Source of the DNA: an uncultured Pedobacter sp.
GTDB lineage: Bacteria > Bacteroidota > Bacteroidia > Sphingobacteriales > Sphingobacteriaceae
Assembly (NCBI GenBank): GCA_946478755.1
Contig: CAMLDJ010000219.1
Location: 1 to 9,123, forward strand
Direction of reading: 5' to 3'
DNA length: 9,123 nucleotides
The position numbers and the translations under genes are program-made. Below the pieces are notes generated by a model. That model was not told the DNA's origin and did not search any database. It saw only the letters and a list, made by a program, of their open reading frames with translations. Each line of letters starts with the position of its first letter. Position 1 is the first letter of the stretch. Shown here piece by piece: positions 1 to 7,291 of the stretch.

Positions 1-39
1 AAAGCAGATGGCCTGCCTTCTGCGTTTGTAGAACTTTAA
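1..39 (+). CDS. C-terminal end of an upstream gene (partial)
   Basis: Frame 1 is open from the first base and reads KADGLPSAFVEL followed by a TAA stop at 37-39, one base before the next ATG. A short C-terminus ending in a beta-strand-like '..GL.SA.VEL' pattern resembles the ends of exported glycoside hydrolases such as GH2 beta-galactosidase-type proteins, but twelve residues are too few to assign a family. The one-base spacing to the first GH95 gene matches the spacing of the next junction and suggests that this gene belongs to the same operon. The 5' part lies outside the window. By chance alone a 13-codon frame is unremarkable; the junction geometry and strand are what make it plausible. 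Confidence 0.6.
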   Translation, partial: KADGLPSAFVEL

Positions 40-40
40 A

Positions 41-2518
41 ATGATGATGATCAAAGCGCGTTTTATATGCATACTGCTGGCTGTTAGTTCCATTGCTGCT
101 GCGCAGACAAAAAGAACAGACAAGACGTTAAAACTATGGTATGACCGTCCAGCCGCCAATTGGAATGAGGCCCTGCCAATTGGTAACGGTCGCCTTGGTG
201 CTATGGTTTTTGGCAACCCTGCTAAAGAACAACTGCAGCTGAATGAAGAAACCGTGTGGTCGGGGGGGCCAAATAACAACATTACAGCTGCTTCCGGAGC
301 GGCAATCCCCAAGCTCAGGAAACTCATTTCTGAGGGGAAATTTGAAGAAGCACAGGTCCTCGCCGATGTAGAGATGTTCCCTAAAAAAAATAGTGGCATG
401 ATCTATCAGCCGGTTGGCAATCTTTTCCTGGAAGTCGAAGGTGCTGAAAACGCCAGTAATTATTACCGGGACTTGAATATCGAGCATGCGGTAGCCACGG
501 TTACTTACGAGGCCGGAGGTGTGCATTATAAGCGGGAGCTGTTTTCTTCATTCACAGACCAGGTGATGATGATTCGTTTAACCGCAGATAAACCTGGAAA
601 AATAGCCTTCCGCGCCACGATGGACACGGAGCAAAAAGGTGGTTTGCAGGCCGGAAGCGGTAAATTGATCCTGTCGGGCCTAACGTCGGATCATGAAGGA
701 GAACAAGGGAAGATCAGGTTTGAGTCGCAGCTAAAAGTTGTTGCCGAAGGTGGAGAAGCCCTTCTGCAAAACAATGCCTGGGTAGTTAAAAATGCGAATG
801 CTGCTACTGTGTATGTATCCATAGCCACTAACTTTAAAAATTACCGGGACGTTAGTGGAAATGCTGGTCTTAAAGCGGCTTCGTTTTTAGATCATGCGGT
901 AAAGAAAAATTACAGCGTAGCGCTGGCAGACCACATCAGATTTTACCGGCAATATTTTAACCGGGTTAAGTTCGATATTGGGGTAACGGATGCCGTCAAC
1001 AGACCTACCGATCAGCGCATTGCGGCATTTGCCCGTACAAACGATCCACACCTGGCTGCACTTTATTTCCAGTTTGGCAGGTATCTGCTGATCTCCAGTT
1101 CCCAGCCGGGGAACCAGCCTCCAACCTTGCAGGGCATCTGGAACGATAAAATGCTAGCACCATGGGATAGTAAGTATACCATAAACATCAATACGGAGAT
1201 GAATTACTGGCCTGCAGAAGTAACCAATTTATCTGAACTGCACGATCCTTTGTTTAAAATGCTGAAAGACCTTTCGGTGACCGGGCAACATACCGCCAGA
1301 TTGATGTATGGTGCCAAAGGATGGGTAACCCATCACAACACCGACCTCTGGCGTATTACCGGGCCGGTAGACCGGCCTTATGCAGGTTTATGGCCCATGG
1401 GGGGCAACTGGCTGAGCCAGCACTTGTGGGATCATTACCTGTTTACCGGCGACAAGCAATTTTTAATGGAGTATTATCCGGTGTTAAAAGGGGCCAGTGA
1501 ATTTTACCTTGATATATTGCAGGAGGAACCTACCCATAAATGGTTGGTGGTCAGCCCTTCTAACTCTCCGGAAAATACTTACATTCCGGGAAAGCGTGTT
1601 TCCATTGCCGTTGGTACCACGATGGACAACCAGCTATTGTTCGATTTGTTTACCAAGACGAGCAAGGCTGCCGAACTATTGAACCTGGATGCCGGTTTCC
1701 GTGGATTGCTGAAAACAGCATTGAGCCGCCTCGCGCCGATGCAGATCGGCAAATACAGCCAGTTGCAGGAGTGGATGCACGACTCCGACCGTACAGACGA
1801 TAAACACCGTCATGTATCCCATTTGTACGGTTTATACCCAAGCAATCAGATCTCACCTTCCAGGACGCCCGAACTGTTTGATGCCGCGAGAACATCCCTA
1901 ACCTATAGAGGTGATCCGGCTACAGGCTGGTCTATGGGCTGGAAAGTTAACCTCTGGGCTCGTCTACTGGACGGAAACCACGCTTATCAACTGATCACCG
2001 ACCAGCTGAAACTGGTAGGGGGGCGTATAGACAGCGTAAATACCAAGGGCGGCGGCACTTATCCTAACTTGTTTGATGCACATCCTCCATTTCAGATAGA
2101 TGGCAATTTTGGTTGTACTGCTGGTATAGCAGAAATGCTCGTACAATCACACGATGGCGTGATTCATATCTTGCCTGCATTGCCGGATCAATGGCCTTCC
2201 GGCGAAATTACCGGACTGGTAGCCCGTGGTGGATATGTAATAGACATTACCTGGAACGACAAGAAGATCACAAAGCTTAAGGTCAGTTCAAGGCTTGGCG
2301 GCAATTGCAGACTGCGGATCAATACAGATATGAAAATGAATACATCCGGTCTTCTAGCGGCAAAAGGCAAAAATACCAATCCTTTTTATGAAGTACCGGT
2401 CATAAAGACACCTTTAATTTCAGCCCTGGCAAAGTTAAATCCGGTTGGCGTTAAGGCCTCAAGAGATTATGACCTTAAAACCGAGGCCGGAAAAGCATAT
2501 ACCTTTAAATTAAATTGA
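41..2518 (+). CDS. Exported GH95 glycoside hydrolase (alpha-L-fucosidase / alpha-L-galactosidase), copy 1
   Basis: An 825-residue protein with a type I signal peptide (about residues 1-21, cleavage near IAA-AQ) and the complete GH95 architecture. It has an N-terminal beta-sandwich (about 30-265), an (alpha/alpha)6 barrel (about 285-700) and a C-terminal beta-domain (about 705-825). GH95 enzymes are inverting exo-hydrolases of terminal alpha-L-fucose or alpha-L-galactose. By comparison with Bifidobacterium bifidum AfcA (Asn421, Asn423, Glu566, Asp766), the catalytic set appears intact: N382 and N384 in NINTEMNYW, E577 in LQEWM followed by HRHVSHLYGLYP, and D687 in FQIDGNFG. Residue 380, two before the first Asn, is Thr; AfcA and plant fucosidases have His there, and Thr is reported for an alpha-L-galactosidase, so L-galactosidase activity is possible. 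Three ATGs in a row (41, 44, 47) leave the start uncertain by two residues. The family call is firm; the sugar specificity is not. Confidence 0.95.
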   Translation: MMMIKARFICILLAVSSIAAAQTKRTDKTLKLWYDRPAANWNEALPIGNGRLGAMVFGNPAKEQLQLNEETVWSGGPNNNITAASGAAIPKLRKLISEGKFEEAQVLADVEMFPKKNSGMIYQPVGNLFLEVEGAENASNYYRDLNIEHAVATVTYEAGGVHYKRELFSSFTDQVMMIRLTADKPGKIAFRATMDTEQKGGLQAGSGKLILSGLTSDHEGEQGKIRFESQLKVVAEGGEALLQNNAWVVKNANAATVYVSIATNFKNYRDVSGNAGLKAASFLDHAVKKNYSVALADHIRFYRQYFNRVKFDIGVTDAVNRPTDQRIAAFARTNDPHLAALYFQFGRYLLISSSQPGNQPPTLQGIWNDKMLAPWDSKYTININTEMNYWPAEVTNLSELHDPLFKMLKDLSVTGQHTARLMYGAKGWVTHHNTDLWRITGPVDRPYAGLWPMGGNWLSQHLWDHYLFTGDKQFLMEYYPVLKGASEFYLDILQEEPTHKWLVVSPSNSPENTYIPGKRVSIAVGTTMDNQLLFDLFTKTSKAAELLNLDAGFRGLLKTALSRLAPMQIGKYSQLQEWMHDSDRTDDKHRHVSHLYGLYPSNQISPSRTPELFDAARTSLTYRGDPATGWSMGWKVNLWARLLDGNHAYQLITDQLKLVGGRIDSVNTKGGGTYPNLFDAHPPFQIDGNFGCTAGIAEMLVQSHDGVIHILPALPDQWPSGEITGLVARGGYVIDITWNDKKITKLKVSSRLGGNCRLRINTDMKMNTSGLLAAKGKNTNPFYEVPVIKTPLISALAKLNPVGVKASRDYDLKTEAGKAYTFKLN

Positions 2519-2519
2519 T

Positions 2520-5123
2520 ATGAAGAGATACAGTATGCTTCCGCTATTGACAATCTTTTGCATATCGGGCGCTAAGGCGCAGGAACAGCAGGGATCAGCA
2601 TTAAAATTATGGTACAACCAGCCCGCAAAGGTCTGGGAAGAAGCCTTGCCGTTAGGCAATGGCAAAACCGGGGCGATGGTTTTCGGGCGGGTCAGTAAAG
2701 AACGATTTCAGTTAAACGACAATACTTTATGGTCGGGAACTCCCGAAGCAGGGAACAATCCTAAAGGCCCGGCCAATTTACCCCTGGTCAGACAGGCGGT
2801 TTTTGATGGCGATTATGGCAAGGCTGCCGAACTCTGGAAAAAGAATTTACAAGGGCCATACTCCGCACGTTATTTAACGATGGCAGATCTGTTTTTAGAT
2901 TTTAACCTGAAAGATTCTATTCCCACGGCTTATTACCGGGAGTTGGACATCAGCAATGCGATAAGTACCGTTACCTATACGGTTGGCGGGATTAGCTATA
3001 AACGGGAAACCCTGATCAGTTATCCGGATAAGACCATGGTGATCCGCATTACCACAGATCAAAAAAATGCACTTAATTTCACTGCAGGCATAACGAGTAA
3101 GTTAAAATATACCACTACGGCGGTTTCGCCCAATTACCTGGTATTGAAAGGTAAAGCACCTGAGCATGTCGCACACAGGGCAACTGAGCCACAGCAAATT
3201 GTGTACGACGATAAGGAAGGAATGACCTTTGAAGTAAACGTACGGATCAAGGCAGAAGGCGGATCTACGGGAGCAAAGGGAAATGAAATTATCATAAGCA
3301 AAGCCAATGCAGTAACGATCTACTTGAGCGGGGCAACCAGTTTTAACGGTTTTGATCAATCACCAGGGCTACAGGGCAAAAACCCTTCAGTGGAAGCGGT
3401 AAACATCCTGGTAAAAGCTTACCCGAAACCTTATGCGAAAATTAAAGCCGCACATATTGCAGATTATAAACAGCTGTTTGACCGTGTTTTTTTTAATCTG
3501 GCTGCCAATCCGGAGTTAGACAAACTACCGACTAATGTAAGGCTATCCCGTCAAGGTGCTCTCGGCAACGACCAGGGCCTGCAGGTATTGTATTATCAGT
3601 TTGGCAGGTACCTCATGATCGCCAGCTCGCGACCGGGATCGCAGGCCACCAATTTACAGGGACTATGGAATGACCACGTTCAGCCACCATGGGGTAGTAA
3701 TTATACCGTAAATGCCAATACGCAAATGAATTACTGGCTGGCAGAGAACACCAACCTGTCGGAACTGCACCAGCCTTTATTTGATATGATCGGTCGTCTG
3801 GCCGTAAACGGCGCAAGCACCGCAAAAATAAATTATAACATACAAGAGGGCTGGGTGGTCCACCATAATACAGATATCTGGGCCAAAACATCACCTACAG
3901 GGGGCTATGACTGGGATGCAAAAGGCGCCCCACGCTGGTCGGCCTGGCCTATGGGTGGGGCATGGCTAACCACACATCTCTACGATCATTACCTGTTTAC
4001 GGGCGACAAACAGTTCCTGAAGGAAAAAGGTTATCCCCTGATGAAAGGGGCGGCCGAATTTATGTTAAAATGGCTGGTCAAAGACAATAAAACGGAGTAT
4101 CTGGTCACCAATCCATCCACTTCTCCTGAAAATGTATTTAAGGTCAATGGCAAGGAATATGAACTGAGCAAGGCGACCACCATGGACATGGGGATCATTA
4201 AAGAATTGTTCGCAGATTGTATAGCCGCTTCCAAAACACTGGGTATAGATGCCGGTTTCAGGGCCGATCTGGAAAGTGCGGAAGTGAAATTATATCCATT
4301 TAACATTGGCCGTTACGGACAATTGCAAGAGTGGTTTAATGATGTGGATGACCCTAAAGATACGCACAGGCATTTGTCGCATTTATTTGCACTATATCCC
4401 GGGAACCAGATCACTGTACAAAATGTACCTGAACTGGCCGCTGCGGCCAAACAATCGCTGATTCATCGTGGCGACCTGAGTACGGGATGGTCTATGGCCT
4501 GGAAAATCAACTGGTGGGCCAGGTTACAGGATGGGAATCATGCCTTGAAAATCTTAAAAGCCGGTTTAACCTTAATTGATCCGGCCAAAACTGTAGAGCC
4601 GCAAAAAGGCCCAGGTACCAGTATGGCGCAGCTCAGCAATGTACAAATGAGCGGTGGCGGAACCTATCCAAATCTGTTTGATGCACATCCGCCTTTCCAG
4701 ATCGACGGCAACTTTGGGGCTACGGCAGGCATTACCGAAATGTTGCTGCAAAGCAATGCCGGTGAGCTGAGCTTATTGCCGGCATTACCGGATGATTGGA
4801 CAAAGGGCAGTATAAAAGGTATAAAAGCCCGGGGAAATTTCCGGGTTGATATGAACTGGTCTGGAGGTCAACTGGTCGACGCATTCATTTCTTCCGGTTC
4901 CGGAGGCAATTGCAGACTACGGACAAACCTGCCCGTCAAAGTTGCTGGCGCAGTATCAAAAACTGCTACGGGTCCTAATCAGAACCTGCTGAATGTAACG
5001 TCCGAAAAACCGGTATACCATAAAAATGAAAATGCCAGGCTGCAGGAGCTGAACCTGAAAAAAAGCTATGTGATTGATTTTGAAACTGAAAAAGGTAAAA
5101 CCTATAAAATAACCCCATTATAA
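2520..5123 (+). CDS. Exported GH95 glycoside hydrolase (alpha-L-fucosidase / alpha-L-galactosidase), copy 2
   Basis: An 867-residue second GH95 protein starting one base after the stop of copy 1, so translation may be coupled. The signal peptide covers about residues 1-20 (cleavage near AKA-QE). The same three domains follow, with the catalytic residues apparently intact: N398 and N400 in NANTQMNYW, E604 in LQEWFND followed by HRHLSHLFALYPG, and D729 in FQIDGNFG. Thr396 stands two residues before the first Asn, as in copy 1. It is not a recent duplicate. TEMNYWPAE of copy 1 is TQMNYWLAE here, the loop between HHNTDIW and WPMGG is 8 residues longer (21 against 13), and the loop before GGGTYPNLF is 15 residues longer (36 against 21). 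These loops lie beside active-site motifs, so the two enzymes probably differ in linkage or aglycone preference. The exact substrate cannot be read from the sequence. Confidence 0.95.
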   Translation: MKRYSMLPLLTIFCISGAKAQEQQGSALKLWYNQPAKVWEEALPLGNGKTGAMVFGRVSKERFQLNDNTLWSGTPEAGNNPKGPANLPLVRQAVFDGDYGKAAELWKKNLQGPYSARYLTMADLFLDFNLKDSIPTAYYRELDISNAISTVTYTVGGISYKRETLISYPDKTMVIRITTDQKNALNFTAGITSKLKYTTTAVSPNYLVLKGKAPEHVAHRATEPQQIVYDDKEGMTFEVNVRIKAEGGSTGAKGNEIIISKANAVTIYLSGATSFNGFDQSPGLQGKNPSVEAVNILVKAYPKPYAKIKAAHIADYKQLFDRVFFNLAANPELDKLPTNVRLSRQGALGNDQGLQVLYYQFGRYLMIASSRPGSQATNLQGLWNDHVQPPWGSNYTVNANTQMNYWLAENTNLSELHQPLFDMIGRLAVNGASTAKINYNIQEGWVVHHNTDIWAKTSPTGGYDWDAKGAPRWSAWPMGGAWLTTHLYDHYLFTGDKQFLKEKGYPLMKGAAEFMLKWLVKDNKTEYLVTNPSTSPENVFKVNGKEYELSKATTMDMGIIKELFADCIAASKTLGIDAGFRADLESAEVKLYPFNIGRYGQLQEWFNDVDDPKDTHRHLSHLFALYPGNQITVQNVPELAAAAKQSLIHRGDLSTGWSMAWKINWWARLQDGNHALKILKAGLTLIDPAKTVEPQKGPGTSMAQLSNVQMSGGGTYPNLFDAHPPFQIDGNFGATAGITEMLLQSNAGELSLLPALPDDWTKGSIKGIKARGNFRVDMNWSGGQLVDAFISSGSGGNCRLRTNLPVKVAGAVSKTATGPNQNLLNVTSEKPVYHKNENARLQELNLKKSYVIDFETEKGKTYKITPL

Positions 5124-5137
5124 ATATTTAACCTGCT

Positions 5138-7285
5138 ATGAACCGAATAATTAAATATGCTGCTTGTTTAACCTTTTTATTACTGGTCACCCGTTTATCT
5201 GCCCAGGAAATTAAATGGGAGGCGATTGCTCCCGGTGTCTGGAAGGGCACTATTGGAAAGCCTGAAAGTTACAACCTGCTCAGCGCGGCGGGGGCTAAAC
5301 CGGCATTCGATGGGCTTAAAAATGTAGGAGAGGCCGAATTCCCTTTGGCAAAAGATGAGATTGTGGCTAAACTGAATGATGGTAAAACCTATCTGAGATT
5401 TCCCCTGGACAAAAAAGAGCAGTTGTATGGCTTTGGCTTAAATTTTCAGACCGTACACCAGCGTGGCAAGATCCTGCAATTGCATGTAGACCATTATGGC
5501 GGTAAAGACAATGGACGTACGCATGCGCCAACGCCTTTTTATGTCTCTTCAAATGGATATGGGGTGTTTATCAATTCGGCCCGATATTTAAACATTTATG
5601 CAGGCTCTTCCGTGAAACGTGAGGGTAAAAATGTACCCGAAGCGAAAGACCGCAATACGGATAAGACCTGGTCGTCCCGTCCCTATTCTGATGGGGTTGA
5701 GGTGCTTGTTCCGGCTGAAGGAGTAGAGTTTTACGTATTTGCTGGTCCTAAACCACTGGATGCGATCCGCAGGTATAATTTATTAAACGGTGGCGGAGTA
5801 TTGCCACCACGCTGGGGGCTTGGTTTTACACAAAGGGTGAAAACACTTTATACTTCAGCAGATGTGGAAGCGGAAGTAAAAGCGTTTGAAGACAAGGGCT
5901 TTCCACTCGATTTTATTGGCCTGGAGCCAGGCTGGCAAAGCAAAGCTTATCCATGTACCTTTGAATGGGACAAAAGCCGTTTTCCTGAACCTTCCAAATT
6001 TGTAAACAGCCTTTTGAAAAAGGGCGTAAGGCTGAATTTGTGGACAAATCCTTACGTTTCGCCACAGGCTGGCATTTATAACAGCATTAAGCCTTTTACC
6101 GCCGATCATACCGTTTGGCTGGGTGCAGTTCCTGACCTGACCATGCCCCAGGCGCGTGATATTCTGTTCTCGCAATTGAAAAAGAGCCAGGTAGATATTG
6201 GCATTAGCGGCTACAAATTTGATGAGGTGGATGGTTACGACCATTACCTGTGGCCTGATGTGACCTTGTTCCCTTCGGGGCATAGCGCAGAGCAGATGCG
6301 TCAGACTTATGGCTTATTGATCCAGAAGTACAGTGCCGACCTTTACCATGCGCGTAACCAGCGTACTTATGGACTGGTCAGGGCATCTAATGGTGGTGGA
6401 ACCGCTTTACCTTATGTGATCTATAACGACTATTATAACCATGAAGATTTCATTACCGCACTAATCAATAGCGGTTTTTCAGGCGTATTGTGGACACCAG
6501 AGGCCAGGGCCTCCAAATCGGAAGAAGAATGGTTGCGCAGGATGCAATCGGTCGTTTTCTCACCCATGGCTATGATCAATGCCTGGTCTACCGGCACCAA
6601 ACCATGGTCATATCCCAATGTGGAGAAACAGGTCAAAGACATTGCCCTGCTACGCATGCAGATGATGCCTTACTGGTACAGCGAATTTGCCAAATATCAC
6701 TTCCAGGGAATACCTCCGTTCAGAGCGATGAACCTTGAAGAGGGCTTCCAGACAGAAGTAAAAAAAGAAATGAAAACCACCAACCTCGAAGAAAATCCTT
6801 ATGCCGAAGCAGTAAGCAAGGAAATTAAGGATCAGTATATGGCGGGTGAATATTTGCTGGTAGCGCCAATGTTTACGGGGAAACAAACCAGAACAGTGAT
6901 CTTGCCTAAAGGCAAATGGTTTGATTTTTATACCGGTGAATATGCAGGTGATGGTGAAGTGATCGAGGTGACTCCCGGGTTGGACAAAATCCCTGTTTAT
7001 GTAAAAGATGGTGGAATTATCCCAATGGGACCAGCACTGATGCACGCACCTAAACCTTCAGAGAAACTGGATCTGGAAATCAGGTATTATGGCAGCAAGC
7101 CAGGTAAATATATGCTGTATGATGACGATGGCGAGACATTTAACTACGAAAAAGGTGCGTACAGTTTCAGAACCATCAATATCGTTAAAGCGGCAAATGG
7201 CAAGCTTCAGGCTACGATTTCAGCAGCAGAAAAAGGAAAACCAAATACCCTCAACAAGGTATCTTTTAAGGCGATGACCAAATAA
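5138..7285 (+). CDS. Exported GH31 family glycoside hydrolase, probably alpha-galactosidase-type
   Basis: A 715-residue protein with a signal peptide (about 1-22, cleavage near LSA-QE), an N-terminal GH31 beta-sandwich (about 25-220), a TIM barrel (about 222-530, opening with LPPRWGLGF) and C-terminal beta-domains containing VAPMF, KGKWFDFYTG and YDDDGETF. GH31 enzymes are retaining. The likely nucleophile is D362 in GYKFDEVDG, and the likely acid/base is D431 in VIYNDYYNHEDF, which sits where other members have WSGDN. The alpha-glucosidase/xylosidase nucleophile signature WNDMNE is absent, which argues against those activities. The KFDE-type motif fits the branch containing the Pedobacter saltans alpha-galactosidase PsGal31A, which I recall being crystallised with galactose and L-fucose; this is from memory. 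The gene starts 14 bases after the second GH95 gene. In this setting it would remove a terminal alpha-galactosyl or similarly configured sugar. GH31 membership is secure; the substrate is inferred. Confidence 0.93.
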   Translation: MNRIIKYAACLTFLLLVTRLSAQEIKWEAIAPGVWKGTIGKPESYNLLSAAGAKPAFDGLKNVGEAEFPLAKDEIVAKLNDGKTYLRFPLDKKEQLYGFGLNFQTVHQRGKILQLHVDHYGGKDNGRTHAPTPFYVSSNGYGVFINSARYLNIYAGSSVKREGKNVPEAKDRNTDKTWSSRPYSDGVEVLVPAEGVEFYVFAGPKPLDAIRRYNLLNGGGVLPPRWGLGFTQRVKTLYTSADVEAEVKAFEDKGFPLDFIGLEPGWQSKAYPCTFEWDKSRFPEPSKFVNSLLKKGVRLNLWTNPYVSPQAGIYNSIKPFTADHTVWLGAVPDLTMPQARDILFSQLKKSQVDIGISGYKFDEVDGYDHYLWPDVTLFPSGHSAEQMRQTYGLLIQKYSADLYHARNQRTYGLVRASNGGGTALPYVIYNDYYNHEDFITALINSGFSGVLWTPEARASKSEEEWLRRMQSVVFSPMAMINAWSTGTKPWSYPNVEKQVKDIALLRMQMMPYWYSEFAKYHFQGIPPFRAMNLEEGFQTEVKKEMKTTNLEENPYAEAVSKEIKDQYMAGEYLLVAPMFTGKQTRTVILPKGKWFDFYTGEYAGDGEVIEVTPGLDKIPVYVKDGGIIPMGPALMHAPKPSEKLDLEIRYYGSKPGKYMLYDDDGETFNYEKGAYSFRTINIVKAANGKLQATISAAEKGKPNTLNKVSFKAMTK

Positions 7286-7291
7286 AAAAAT

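Noticed and set aside
262..268. G7 tract (with A8 at 383-390 and T8 at 3487-3494) as possible phase-variable sites
   Set aside because: The tracts are short, the frames are intact, and each encodes conserved or plausible residues; there is no sign of slippage or phase variation.
1362..1377. Perfect inverted repeat, 7-base arms GGCCGGT / ACCGGCC around two bases
   Set aside because: It lies inside the first GH95 coding sequence, the two-base loop is too short for a stable full hairpin, and no T run follows; probably coincidence of GC-rich codons.
4828..4845. Near-palindrome cccggggaaatttccggg
   Set aside because: It is within the second GH95 gene, encodes an ordinary beta-strand segment, has G-T pairs in the stem and no T tract, so it is not a terminator or an evident operator.
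5855..6283. Antisense open frame of 142 codons within the GH31 gene
   Set aside because: It lies entirely opposite the conserved catalytic barrel of GH31 and its translation shows no domain, signal or motif; it is a by-product of codon usage. The same applies to antisense frames at 134-526, 6650-7045 and others.
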